A stretch of 64,000 nt of DNA from Chaetoderma sp. LZ-2023a. Taxonomy: Eukaryota; Mollusca; Caudofoveata; Chaetodermatida; Chaetodermatidae. Where the stretch lies: NCBI GenBank assembly GCA_034401795.1, contig CM067369.1:134557731-134621730 (forward strand). Direction: 5' to 3'. This document shows positions 22,736 through 36,800 of this stretch, in pieces. Position 1 is the first letter of the stretch. Every line of letters starts with the position of its first letter. The notes beneath the pieces are model-generated. The model had not been told where the DNA came from, did not search any database, and saw nothing but the letters and a program-made list of their open reading frames with translations. Position numbers and translations under genes: made by a program.

Positions 22736-22999
22736 TCTGGAAACAAAAGCAAGCTGTGGGTAGTATTTTACGTCCGAGTTGAGTGTCATAACATCGCATA
22801 TATCTTGTCAAAACCATGTCAACGGAATTTTGCGGGGAAAATGAACACAAAACAGATGTTTTACCATACAATATACAAAGATTATGTGGTCCTAATAGCC
22901 CAACCCACATACTACAGCCATACCGGTATGAAAGGTATACCGGTATTGAAATTGATGTCGTCACCGATATTCGTTTATCCAATACCGTGAAGCCCTAGG
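22736..22999. mobile_element. Insertion in the minisatellite, hAT-like right tip
   Basis: About 264 bp of unrelated sequence interrupts the array. The right part carries CCGGTATGAAAGGTATACCG and ends ACCGTGAAGCCCTA, which resembles a hAT-type tip. No matching left tip is seen, so it may be truncated. Confidence 0.5.
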
Positions 23000-24200
23000 A
23001 CATTATACCTCATTAGTATTGTACATACAGACAGTACATCATTATACCTCACTAGTAATGTACATACAGACAGTACATCATTATACCTCACTAGTATTGT
23101 ACATACAGTACATCAGTATACCTCACTAGTAATGTACATACATACAGTAGATCATTATACCTCACTAGTAATGTACATACAGACAGTACATCATTATACC
23201 TCACTAGTAATGTACATACATACAGTAGATCATTATACCTCACTAGTAATGTACATACAGACAGTACATCATTATACCTCACTAGTAATGTACATACAGA
23301 CAGTACATCATTATACCTCACTAGTATTGTACATACAGACAGTACATCATTATACCTCACTAGTAATGTACATACAGACAGTACATCATTATACCTCACT
23401 AGTATTGTGCATACAGACACTACATCATTATACCTCACTAGTATTGTACATACAGTACATCAGTATACCTCACTAGTAATGTACATACATACAGTAGATC
23501 ATTATACCTCACTAGTAATGTACATACAGACAGTACATCATTATACCTCACTAGTAATGTACATACAGACAGTACACCATTATACCTCACTAGTATTGTA
23601 CATACAGTACATCATTATACCTCACTAGTAATGTACATACAGAAAGTACATCATTATACCTCACTAGTATTGTACATACAGTACATCATTATACCTCACT
23701 AGTAATGTACATACAGACAGTACACCATTATACCTCACTAGTAATGTACATACATACAGTAGATCATTATACCTCACTAGTATTGTACATACAGTACATC
23801 ATTATACCTCACTAGTAATGTACATACAGACAGTACACCATTATACCTCACTAGTATTGTACATACAGTACATCATTATACCTCACTAGTAATGTACATA
23901 CAGACAGTACATCATTATACCTCACAAGTAATGTACATACAGACAGTACATCATTATACCTCACTAGTATTGTACATACAGTACATAATTATACCTCACT
24001 AGTAATGTACATGCAGACAGTACACCATTATACCTCACTAGTATTGTACATACAGACAGTAGATCATTATACCTCAAGTTAGTATTGTACATACAGACAG
24101 TAGGTCATTATACCTCAAGTTAGTATTGTACATACAGACAGTACATCATTATACCTCACTAGTATTGTACATACAGACAGTCCATCATTATACCTCATTA
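23000..24200 (+). repeat. 39-bp minisatellite, main array
   Basis: About 30 units in two alternating types: TAGTAATGTACATACAGACAG and a shorter TAGTATTGTACATACAG lacking four bases, giving 39- and 35-bp steps. It ends about 170 bp before the first exon of the host gene. Confidence 0.95.
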
Positions 24201-24372
24201 AAATGATTGTTGGTTTCTGCTGAAGTTTGTTGCATCGATCTGATTTTTCCTGGTCTTTGGAAAAAGTCTGATCACTGTACATGTATATAAGTTGTGAGAT
24301 ATACTTATACAGTGGGTTAAAATATCTCTTAATACTTAGTTGTTTTATTCATTGTTTTCAATTACTAGATGA

Positions 24373-24402
24373 ATGGATCGATCAAGATCAAGAAAAACAT
24401 CG
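24373..24402 (+). CDS. Host gene exon 1 (start)
   Basis: ATG followed by nine codons (MDRSRSRKTS), then GTGAGT. An in-frame TGA directly precedes the ATG, and a likely 3' splice site (attactag) ends at 24368, so this exon probably has a few bases of 5' UTR and an untranslated exon upstream. The overlapping ATG at 24369 was not used because its frame meets TAG at the start of exon 2. Confidence 0.65.
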
Positions 24403-24803
24403 GTGAGTCTTCACATCTCTTGGTTTATAAATTTAATATTAGAATTATCTTGTAAAATTGTGTCATGTATATTAATTCATCTTGTCATATGCCCAGTATT
24501 TTGAGCTCACCGGGCCTGAAAGTCCATCCATTGCTTGTCGTCCATCAACTTTTGTTAAATAAAAACTCATACCCCTAGATGGCTTTGCAGATTTCAACCA
24601 AATTTGTGTGGAAGCAGTGCTCTACAATTCATTTTTAAGCCAGTACCACTCCCAGCACAATTCCGATCAGTATATTGTCTCAGTATGTTGTGTTTTCGAT
24701 TACCTAATCTCGTCAGAAAATGATTGTAGATTGGTTGAAACCTGTTTACAAGCATGACTAGTGTTTACTACATCATCTACTACTACTACTACTGCTGCTG
24801 CTG

Positions 24804-24887
<84 letters not shown>

Positions 24888-27800
24888 AATTATACTAGTT
24901 ATGTCTCTGAATCAGTACTGATCCGAGTGGGCTAGTACTGACTGAAGAAAAATTCCACCAGTATGGTACTGGCTGTCTGCAAAATTAACTAGAGCTTTGC
25001 GCGCCGTAAAGATAGGTGGAAGGGTACTATGCTGGAAGACAGAACAGCTGTACAAAATGTTTGTTTGTGTCAGAAAAGGAAAAGATAATGGTGTGCCATA
25101 ATATCCATTCTTTAAGGAAAGTGAGGTATACATGTAATTAATCGACTTGTGTCTAATATAGGAGGGTAGGACTGTTCCAATACTAATCTATAGTCAAGTT
25201 TGCAGTGATTTATGGTTGTACCTGTGCATTGTACGTACACCACATTGCTGAATATAAAGCTAATTCAGATTAATTACAGTTTAATATTCGATTGTTTCTA
25301 ACATTGTTTTTCAGGTTAGGATCACTGCACAAGATGTAGTGAAATATTCAGAGGTTGGAGAGGATCTACCAGGGTTTCTCTCCAAAATGGTTTATCGACG
25401 AATTGGTGAGTCTGATCAAAACATTTTAACGCTTTGAATCCTGAACTCCCAAAATCACAGCTTTAACACAATAAGGTTTAAAGATGTTGAATATTCTGAA
25501 ATTAGTTTGATAGGAGCCGCTCTCAGTGTCTGAAATTAGTTTCAAAATATTTAACAGGATATATCTCTGAAAATAAATAAATAAATCGTTAGCTCACATT
25601 GCCTGAATCTTAATGGACTCATTCCCAAACCTGGACACATACTTCCCTAGATAACAATCTAGCAATATAACTGTGACTTAGGGAACAGTGACTTAGGGTC
25701 AAAAGGTCAAAGGCACTTGCAACACCGTAGAGTTAAACTTCATGGTTTCTTTGCTAACTGCCATTAAGATAAGCTTGACATAGTCACTTACATGTGTACT
25801 ACTTTTAATGGGTGTAAAGAAAATTTCAGTTTTTTCTTTTATGTCAGAGAAGACATCCATTTGCAGACCAAGATGATTATTAGTCCCCTACCGGTAGACT
25901 GGAGGGGACTATAGGTTTACCCGCCGTCTGTCCGTCTTGGCGGCGGCGGCGTTGTCGTCCGTAAAGGTAATTATGGTTACGGTTTTTCAAAATCATGATT
26001 TCTCAGCAGTGGTCCATCAGATCTCAATGAAACTTTACAGAATTGTTCTATGGCTCTATGCAATACAGGGAAGCAATATACAGCATTAAATTTTGAAATC
26101 AAATTGCTATATTTTTTATGGCTTTTGGACGTAGAACTTTTTCAGGTAATTATGGTTAAGGTTTTTTAAAATCATGATTTATCAGCAATGGTCCATCAGA
26201 TCTCAATGCAACGTTACAGAATTGTTCTATGCAATATAGGGAAGCAATATAAGCATTACGTTAAGAAATTTTGAAATCAAATTGCTGTATTTTTTATGGC
26301 TTTTGGACTTAGAACCTTTTCAGGTAATTATAGTTAAGGTGTTTTAAAATCATGATTTATCATCAATGGTCCATCAGACCTCAATGAAACTTTACAGAAT
26401 TGTTATATGCAGAATTACTTTAAGAAATTTTGAAATCAAATTGCTGTATGTTGCAATCTGCGTGACAACAGATTTCACTTGGGGATATTTGTACTCTTTC
26501 CAGTTTTGGACAGTTTTTTCAGGTATTTTTGCTTAAGGAAGTTTGAGTTTCTACTTGTTTCATTAATTTTTGTCGAATTTATGGCCCCTTACAAGAAAAT
26601 GCGTCTTAACCGGTAGGGGACATGTATTGCAACGCAATACTTACAGAATGCTTGTTTTTTTAAATTTATCACTGGAATGACTGTCTCGATTATCGAACCA
26701 GTCATTCCAGTGATGAATTTTCATAAATAATCCTCTTGGTCTGCAAATGAACATTTATCAAGACCACTGCAAAGGCCATTTTTGTCCAGCTTGACCACTA
26801 TTAAATGGTTGAGATATCAAATTGTTACTAGTCCACTGGGCTGGCCAATCACAAATGTTAGTAGCCCTGGTCAATTTCTACTAGCCTCAGGCTAGTGCTA
26901 ATTTCAACTGATAATTATGTCTTGAAATGTGTTAAAAAGCGCCGTCTCATGAGTCGTGGGATGCGGTGGCAAAATTTACGAAAAAATTGAAAATGCACAT
27001 GCAACTAATGGTAGCCCAACACCATTAATTCAAAGGTTGTCAGTTGTTGATATAGTGTATGCGGGGGTTCTCTGTGACAAACATTGTTTTCTAGTTCTCT
27101 GTTGGTGTTTTTGTAGGCCGCGGAGTATTCACCATAAAACCCTTTAACAAAGGCGATGTCCTCCTGGAATACAGGGGAATGACAAAAAATGAGCAGCAAC
27201 CAGAAGCAAATGACGATTATGTCCTAGAAATAGTGTCCGGGAGAAAAAAAGTCTGGTAGGTGCATTTTCTCCATTCGTTTAGGCTTAAACTTGGGATAGC
27301 TCACCATTTTATGAATTGAATTCCTAACCAGTAGTATTCTCTGGCATGCTTATTACCACATAATTTTTGGCTGCTGGTAAACAGTTCAGGAAATCGTCGT
27401 GTCCCTTAATTAATGAGTTAGTTCATTCGTTCGTTCATTTGTTAGTCATAAACCAGTGATTTCAGTTATTCCAGTCTAGTTTTGCCATTTGTGAACGGAC
27501 TCGAACCAAATTCGGTAGGTGGACACCACCACATATGTTACCACCCATATAAGAACTAGGTTATTGCAACCTAGTTTTGGGAAAATATAGGTCAAAGTTC
27601 AATTTTCATATTTAAACAATTAGTAAATGGTCGGGCTAGCCACAGCTACCGAGATCGATCTAGCTTGTTTGGCAAGTCTGTGTTTGACAATGTCAGTGAA
27701 GGTTACCTGAGGTCATGTACCATTGGTGAATGGCACAAGACTGATATCCAATAATTGCACTATTGGTCAATGGGCCAGGACTAGAGCTGGGCGGTCTGAC

Positions 27801-30800
27801 GGTATTACCGTTGGTACCGTGGTAGACCGTGTACCGAGACCGTGGGTATTTCTAGGTACCGTGAGTACCGTATTTAACGGTACCCGTGTGTATACAGAGT
27901 GTATAGTAGCCCAGTGTTTCAAAATAAATCGTCAAATGCCCGTAAAATGTATCATTAACACATAATCCGCCATTGATTTTTGTGCGTACGAATCCTTTCT
28001 GGCGACGTCATCGCAAAGCGGAAATTTTGACATGAAATTTTCAGCTGACATTTTTACCAGAAATGCTCTGATAGGCTAATGACGTAGTGCACAATATGAT
28101 TGGTCGCCAGTGGAATTCCGTGGGAATTTCCAGCCAGCTGGCTGGTAAAATTTACGGAAGTCAAAAGTGTTAATTACGGTATTACGGATATCTCTGCCAT
28201 TGGTCTGATGGGGCAGGACCAATATCCAATATCTGGGCTATTATTGATTTAAATAGATCAAAGGCCAGGACTGATACTAGTGATACATGTGTCCAATACC
28301 TCTTCCAATGGCCAATGAACTGAAATTAACAGTTAGGCCACCATTATTTTGAAGGGTGTCTGAGGTCATGTATCATTGACGCATGGGCCCAGGACCAATA
28401 TTCAATATCTGCACCATCGGTCAATGGGCCAAGGTTAAATATACCTGAGGTCATGTGCCATTGGCAAATGAAACCAGGACCAGTATCCTATTTCTCCTTC
28501 GATCAATACTCACCATTCTGTTACTTTCTGATACACAGCTGGCCCTGACAGCTGGCTCTAGGACTATAGACTTAGAAAGATTTACCGACTCCTTGGAACC
28601 GGGTACTCGGCTCCCAACTGCCGAGTACCCGTCTACCATAGAGCTCATTCTTGTTTGCATAGCGACAAGAGCTGTCCACATTTTTTTTTGCAGGAGAAAG
28701 ATTAAAGTTTTTTGAAAAGGAATCTAAGTCTTTTATACTGTGATTTGATAGTTTGTGCGTTCTTGAAAGGATCTAACTGGATAAAATTGAGAATACCGCC
28801 AATGATGACCAGGTTGTATTATTCCTTATTATCCATAGTTAAAAGACTTAGGTCTCTAAATTTCATTGTGTCGCATGTCCCAATTTCTAACCCCATAGAA
28901 TCTGGAGCGTGTACTAACAACGTGATATGCCAGACGATCGCCTTCTTTAAATCCCAACAGGCGATCGGCAGATATGAAAATAGGTGTTTGCTACGGTATT
29001 TCTAACACGAATATCGGCTGACGTCGTTCTCCGTAGGGTCCGAGCGGGTGACGTCACACCCGTGATGCTCGGATGTTTATGTGAAGAAAATTTTTTCATT
29101 AATTCGCGCATCTTGTTCTGGGTGCTGCGTACTAAAAATGGTACCAGAAAACTTTGGAATGGTCAAGTGTACGTGTGATCACGATCGGTTTGCAATGATC
29201 GGTGGTGTCAAAATTCTTGAGTGATGCATGGTCTGCGGTTTTACCATGTGCTACAGCAGTTTGTTTACATTTTGTTGTTTCTTCACATATCGTGTCGGCT
29301 TTCGTTAGGAGTATAATTTATATTGATTGGTAAATATACCCCGAATGCTATGCGATATGATTCCTGTTTCCGTTATACATCCTGGAGGATCAATTTATGG
29401 GTGTATTTATGCCCGCTTCGTTCTTGTCGTCATAATCAATGCGATCTTTGCTGTAACGGTGCGGGAGGGTTTGCAGTTAATTTATGGTCAAATTATTTGA
29501 AAATTAATTGTCTGCCTTCCATCTTTGTTTCGTTCCGCTTGCTTATTGTAGGTTTGTGCTTATTTATAGGCCAAGCCAGCCCCGCCATCATGTGACGAGT
29601 GCCACAAGTTCATCCGGGTCCTGTTTAAGGACCATGTCTGTTTCCACTGTACTAAGTGTAGTCTTGACAGTAGGTGTAACGTTTGCGCGGTGTGGTCGGT
29701 CGATATGATGCTTAAGTTCCTTGCCAGAAGGACTTGGCAGGGTCTGACGCGGGGTCAGGCGGTCCGAAAGTAAATCGTGGAGCGTCCGTTTCGGCCCGTG
29801 GGGGGTGTTCCACGTCTGCAACCGGAGGTAGCGGAGATGGCACCGCCGGCGTGGTTTAGTCCGGCTAGGCAAGGTGTCTTGCATAGCGTTCTGCCCACGC
29901 TGGTGTCGTCCCTGCTGCCAAAAGTTGTAGGGCAGTCTCTCACCATGTTTGATTCGGACCCTGTCCTTGGACAGGGTTCTGGACTGGACACCGAGGGAGC
30001 CGTTTCGTACGGCCCCCTGGCAGTCCCGTCTGGCTCCGGCCTGATGGGTTCTGTCTCTCTGCAGCCACCTCCGGGTGGGCCAGTAGCGGTGGCCGGTCCG
30101 TCAGGCATGGGAGCCGTCCGCCAGGACGGCTCCACGGTTTTCCTTGTCTAGTGACGACTCTTAGGGGTCTGAAGATGAGGAGGCCGAGGAGGAGAGTGTG
30201 CTGCGGCCTGTGAGGCCACGGGTGGAGTGCATGGAGGTCGATTCCGTCCCGATGGAACCCGACCTCCATCTGTCTGGCCTGGCGCAAGCCAGGGCAGCGG
30301 CTCCGCCAGTGGTTGAGGCCACTCCGATACCGGGCACCGGTCCCGTGATGGTTGGTTTGCTGCCAACCGCCACGGTGACGGGTGTGGCCGGCCAGGCATG
30401 GTACTCACCTATTTCGCCTGGTCCGGCGGTCAGACATGGGGTGCCGTTGGCGCCCGTGTTTGGCCACGGTTCCTTAACCGCTACGGGTCCGCACGGTTTC
30501 CGTGCAGGCCTACTCCATGGACTGGTGTGTTCCATGGGGTGGCGGCGGAACCGTACGGTACCGGAGTTCCTGGCATATCAGCAATGGCGCCTAGCCGGGA
30601 GGCCGTTGCTGGTGGGGCCGTGAACATGTCAATGGGTGACGTGTTCACGGGAGTGTCCTCGGAGACGGATTGGTCTGAGGCTCTGGCTTGGCTAGCCAGG
30701 GTGGACCCGTCTGTGGTTTCGACCGCGGCCGAGGAGGATGTACCCCGTCCATCGGTGCATCGATTAGGACGGGGATCTTGCCCGCAGCCCTGATCCAGTC

Positions 30801-33800
30801 TGTTGGACTGGATCCATGGTTTATGGTGTTGCTTGATACTATGTATAGCAAACAACGCATGAACAAGGGCCAGCTTCTTGCGGCCTCCATGGAGGTGCGG
30901 GCGAGGGGTCGTATTCCACGGGGGGAATACGACAGGTATGGTGTTGTCCCGTCGGTCACCGAGAATGACCGCTGGGTACTGGGTGTTCAGAGTGCTGGAG
31001 CGGGTGGCCCCGGTCCGGCACTTGTGGACAAGTCCCAGGCACACCAGGATGAAGTCCTGTCCCTATGCGATGTGGGTGTGAGGGCAGCTAGGAATGCTGT
31101 CAACCAATCGTATCGCCTTCTTCAGTCGGTGTGGGCTGAAGCGGGGGCAGGCCACCCTGTGCCACCTGTGGCGCTTTCGTGCATCAATGACGGCTTGGTG
31201 CTGTCTATGGACGCACTGGCAAGGGTGCAGGTGCGTGTGACAAAGTCCAGGAGGCAAATGGTTCTTGACCATATGCATCCGGCTACGGCAGTCAGGGAGC
31301 GTCTTCTTGGGACACCCCTGACAGGGCCTAGCATCTTCGGTGGCCAGGCACGGGCCATCCTAGAGGACACTGCCAGCATTGCGCAGAATCGGTTGTCGGT
31401 AGGCCTACAGCTGGCGCGAGTGCGGCAAGCGCACGCACTAGGGGCTGTAGGGATACCGTTAGCTGTCCAACTTTCGAAGACGCAGAAGAAGCAGAAAGGC
31501 AAGGCGAAAGCTAAGCCTCCTGCGACTTCTGCTTCGTCTGGATTTTCTCAGCCGCCACCGGCTAAGAAAGCCAGGAAGGTTGTGGAGGCCCCTACCCTCC
31601 CCACTGTTGCTCATGATCTCCCTTGAGGCGGGAAGGGCAGGGGGAGGGGTAAGGGTAAGGCCTCCAAGGGCGGAAAGAAGGGAGCGGATCGTACCTGAGG
31701 GTACGAGGGCTCCCTTCATATCCGCCTGGACCGCACCTGTGCGACAGGAACAGCGGTGCCGGTTATACCTGCCGAGCCAAGACGGAAATGGTTCTCTCTC
31801 TCGTTAAGAAAGGGGGGGGGGGGGGAGCGGACCGCGAGCCGGACAACCCCGTTACCACGGGACCCAGACAAGTTAGAAGCCGTTCAAAACGAAGTGTTGG
31901 GTTTGCTTCTGAAGGGAGCAATAAACCCAGCGAACCAGAACACTCCGGGCTTCTATTCAATTATGTTCCTTGTCCCCAAGAGCACGGGGGGATGGAGACC
32001 TATACTCAATCTCAGGCCATTGAATTGGTTTATCCATACGCCTCGGTTCCAGATGGAAAAACCGAGGTCGGTAATGGCAGGATTGAGGAAGGGAATGTGG
32101 TGTGTGTCGATCGATCTGAAAGATGCATATTTCCACATTCCTATGAACCGGAGTTGGCACAGGTTTCTGAGATTTGCGTTTCAGAATCTAGTATGGGAGG
32201 TTACTGTTCTCCCGTTTGGCCTGTCGACAGCTCCGTGGGTTTTCACAAGAGTGGTCCTTGCGGTGACAGCGTTTCTCAGAGAAGAGAACGTGGCGCTACA
32301 CACCTACATAGATGACTGGCTGCTCAAAGCAGACTCTGCAGCCAGGTTGAACGTGGATACTGCTCTGACTCTGAAGTTACTTTCAGATCTAGGCTGGATA
32401 GTCAACAAGGAGAAATCCGAGTTGACACCCACTCAACAGTTCGTTTATTTGGGGATGCGATTCGATCTCAAGGAGGGCAGGGTTTACCCTTCAGAGCCCA
32501 GAGTGGTGTCTCTGTTAGCCATCCTCAAGAGTTTTCAAGTGGGAAACCACATTCAGGCGAGGCGGTTTCTTCAGATGCTGGGCATGATGGTCTCCATGGA
32601 GCAAGTGATCCCGTACGCTGCTCTAATGCGAAGACCTATCCAGTTGTATCTGATGTCTCTGTGGAAACAGAGAACAGAACCCCTGTCAGAACTGTTGCCA
32701 GTTTTGGAGCCGATAATATCGCATCTTGTAGGGTGGAAACAGCGTCAGAATCTCCTAGTAGGGGTTTCCCTGCACCTACCCCACCCCCGGCTGTCCGTGT
32801 ACACGGATGCATAGCTGGAGGGGTGGGGGGCCTGCCTGGGAGAACACCAGGTCTCGGGCACATGGACTCTCCTGGAGAGTCAGCTGCATATCAATCTGTT
32901 GGAAATGATGGCAGTGGAACTGGCGTTGGAAGAGTTTTCTTCCGATGATCAGGGGCACGGTGATATTGATACGGTCGGACAATTCGACGCTAGTATCATA
33001 CATAAATCGCCAAGAGGGACCAGGTCACCCACACTGTGTATCAAAGTGTGGCACTTGATTCAATGGTGCAGGAATTAGTCGGTTGTTTTGGAAAGCAGCT
33101 CACATTCCTGGCCGATTGAACATTCTGGCGGATGCTTTGTCTCGCAGACAGAGAATTCTGCCAACAGAATGGTCCCTCAACCCTCCAGTTCTACGAAGGA
33201 TCTTCGAGCATTGGGGCAAACCCAACGTGGACTTGTTCGCCACAAGGGGAAATGCTCAAGTCATGACTTATGTCTCGCCGATTCTAGATCCAAATGCCGT
33301 CGATACAGACGCTCTGGCGATAAGCTGGAGAGGGATGCACGCTTACGCGTACCCACCCACCATCCTTCTGCCGAAGGTATTGGTGAAGATCAGGGAGGAA
33401 CCGTGTCTGGTCCTGCTAATAGCGCCGTATTGGCCAAGCAGGGCGTGGTTCACGGATCTGCTAGATCTGCTGGTGGTACATCCAGTGCAGTTGCCCGAGA
33501 TTCCGAACAATCTCCCAGGCCAAGGGACGCTTCCTACACGAGTGTCCCGAAATGTTATTGACTGCGTGGTTGTTGTCAAACAACGTTCCACGTCGGGAGG
33601 CTTTTCTCGACAGGCTGCTGATTTCATCTCGGCTGCGAGAAGGAAGCCAACCTTCAAGTCATATAACGACAAGGTTAACGGATTTGCAGACTGGTGTGAG
33701 GAAAGGGGATTGTACCTTTCATTCCACTATTCAGCAAATAGCAGACTCTCTGTGAGCTGTTCTTTTCAGGACTAGCTCCTATCACAATTGCTGGATACAA

Positions 33801-36800
33801 GTCAGCTTTGGCATCATTTATCCCTTGTCTAGCCAACAGGCATAGTCCAGAGGTGGCCCAGTTGAGTGTGATGGTGAAGGGAATGAGCAATCTCCGACCG
33901 AGACAACCGGTAGGTAGTCATTCCAGCCTGGAGTCTATCTTTAGTGCTTAATGTACTGGCCAAGCACCCTTTCGAACCGTTGCGTTCGGCTAGTCTAAAG
34001 CATTTGACTCTAAAGGCGGTCTTTCTATTGGCAGCTTCCTCAGCTAGAAGGCGCAGTGTGATCCATGCACTTTCAGCAGAGAGGGACCGATTATTGTCTC
34101 TTGAGAGGGTCTGCGTCTACTGCCAAGAGCAGAGTTTATGTCAAAGATCTCGGTCTTTGAGATATCCCGGCAAACCGATCGTTATACCGAAACTGAGTAG
34201 GTTAGATCGTGATGCCAGTGTCTGGTGCCCAGTCCGTGCTTTGACTAAGTACAAAACGGACAGACTCGTTACGGTCGAATGGTAGACATCTGTGGATCTG
34301 CCATATGGAGCCATATGGCGCCGCATCCATGGATTCTATCTCTCGTTGGGTATTCGAATGCATTCAGATTACCCGTGAGATTACGACTGGGCACCAAGTG
34401 CAAGGCGCAAGGGCACATTGTTAGAGGAATAGCCGCCTCTTCCGCCCTTGACAATGGTGTTCCGTTTACGGACATCAGGGCTGTCGCACGAGGGCACTGT
34501 GAGTCCTCTTTCACGGATTACTATATGAGGGATGTGTCAGACTTCGCCATTCCACTCGCTTTAGCTGTTTTGAGACGATAGCTATATGACCGCACTGCTC
34601 TTCTTCCTTTTTTGGCATTTGTAAGAGAGAATTTAGAAGCAGGCTTGGTTGAGCGAGAGGATATCAACCAGTTGTGTCACTGAGGCCGGACAAGTGATTG
34701 GTTGGAGGCTCCAGGTCTGAATTCCAAATATCATGAGGTAATTCACGATTGAGAGTGTTGTATTATGTCTATATATCATGATCATTCATCTTATATATTC
34801 ATGCTCATTCCCAGGCTAATATATGCAAAGAGCAGTTAACCCTCTTGGCATATTTGTGTTTCAGGCGAGATACATGTTCGTGAGTTCTCTCCCCTTTCTT
34901 AGGAGAAAAAAAGGGGGGGGAGGCAGTGATGCGAATGTGATTCGGTTCCTATAACTTGACGGTCCTTTTAGGTCTCCGTTAGTCAAGTTGTTAAGTCTAA
35001 ATCTTTCTCCAAGGGGCAAAAGTAGCATTTATGGCTTGCCCCTTCCCACCAGGTTACTGAACAAATCTGGTGTATATCAGAAAGTAACAGAATGGTGAGT
35101 ATTGATCGAAGGAGAATGCAGGAAATTTCAATTTCCCTTTCTCCGAGATCTAACAATACTCACCATTCTGTTACGGACCCAGCCTCCCAGCCCCACGGAG
35201 GCAAGCCATGGATTTCTCTTGTTTGGTGGCTATGCAAACAATATGAGCTCTATGGTAGACGGGTACTCGGCAGTTGGGAGCCGAGTACCCGGTTCCAAGG
35301 AGTCGGTAAAGCTTTCTAAGTCTATAGTCCTAGAGCCAGCTGTCAGGGCCAGCTGTGTATCAGAAAGTAACAGAATGGTGAGTATTGTTAGATCTCAGAG
35401 AAAGGGAAATTGAAATTTCCTGCAATCTGTGCCATTGTTCCAGGCCCAATATCATTGTTCAGTTAAACCTGATTATCTTTGCCATTGGCAATTGGACCAG
35501 GACCAATAACCAATATCTGTGCCATTGGTTTGATGGGGCAGGACCAATATCTGCGCTATTGATCCGTGGGCCAGGATTGATATCCACTACCGCTTCCATT
35601 GGCCAATGAATTAAAATTTACAGTTATGCCACACCATTATGAAGGTTGCCTGAGATCATGTATCATTGGTGAATGGGACCAGGACCAATATCCAATATAT
35701 GTGGCATTGGTCAATAGTCCGGGCCTGATTTCCGATATTCCTTCCATTGGCCAGTGAATTGAGTTTTAGTTATGCCACAGTATTTTGAAAGTTACATGAG
35801 GTCATGTGCCATTAGCGCATGGGTCCAGGACCAATATTCAATATCTGCATCATTAGTCAATGGGCCAGGACCAATATCTGATATTCCTTCCATTGGCCAA
35901 TGAATTGAATTTTAGTTATGCCACACCATCTTTTGAAGGTTACCTGAGGTCATTGGCAAATGAAACAGGACCAGTATCCAATATCTGTGCCATTGGTCAA
36001 TGAATTAAGTTTTACAGTTAGGCTTGCCAACTTTTGAAGGTTGTCTGGCCAATGGGGCCGGGACCATTATTCAATATCTGTATCATTGACCACTGAGACA
36101 GGATCGATAACAATATTCATGCCATTGGCCTATCGGGCCAGGACTTATATGTATTATCTGATAATTAACTCTTTTATGGCTGAATCCAAATGTGTATGAT
36201 TAATTAACCTTTTAATGCTGAGTGCCAACTATTGATAATTAACCCTTCTATGGGCGAATGCCAGTTTTTAATAATCATCCCTTTTGATGCTAAATCTCCA
36301 CTTTTTGATAATTAACCTTTTTATGTTTGAATCCACTTTTATAATTGACCATTTTAATGCTGAATGCCATTATTTGATAATTAACCTTTTTATAGCAGAC
36401 TCTGGCATTTATAATAATTAACTTTTTTAATGCGGAATCCCCACTTTTGATAAATAACCCTTTTAAAGCTGAATTCAAAATTTCTACTTTTTGATAATTA
36501 ACCTTTTTGATTCTAAATCTACACTTTGTTTATTAACTTTTTTATGTTGGAATCCATAATAATTAACCCTTTTAATACTGAATCCCGACTTTTGATAATT
36601 AACCCTTTTAATGTTGAATATCAATGTTATGATAAAGTTAACCTTTCTTATTATTTGTCTGCATGAGAAATACATATTTAGTTGTGCCAGTGCCACTTGT
36701 TTATATTATATACATTTGCATTATTGCAGTTCCACTTAGACCAGGTGAGAATTATCACACTTAGGCCATTTATTAATTATGCCCCCCATATAGATATATT

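Larger units (their letters stand above)
28492..35424 (+). mobile_element. DIRS-like retroelement, copy B (fossil)
   Basis: About 6.9 kb, same family and layout as copy A: left terminal repeat (28492-28665), gag-like region (about 29.6-31.6 kb), reverse transcriptase (31.9-32.7), RNase H (32.8-33.2), tyrosine recombinase (33.6-34.6), internal complementary region (about 35085-35180) and right terminal repeat (35231-35424). It is broken in several places, more than copy A. The terminal repeats are nearly identical to each other, so the insertion is recent. It lies in the same orientation as the host gene, in the intron between exons 3 and 4, inside the tandem repeat that flanks it. No target-site duplication is visible. 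Confidence 0.9.

Noticed and set aside
22315-23628. Long repetitive ORFs on both strands (YIQTVHHYTSLVM-type peptides)
   Set aside because: They are a by-product of a 39-bp repeat whose length is a multiple of three; both strands are open and there are no gene signals.
22486-24200. Possible CRISPR array
   Set aside because: The whole unit repeats; there are no unique spacers, no cas genes, and the window is eukaryotic.
24369-24402. ATG at 24369 as the start codon
   Set aside because: Its frame reaches TAG at the start of exon 2; the ATG at 24373 gives the open frame through the SET domain.
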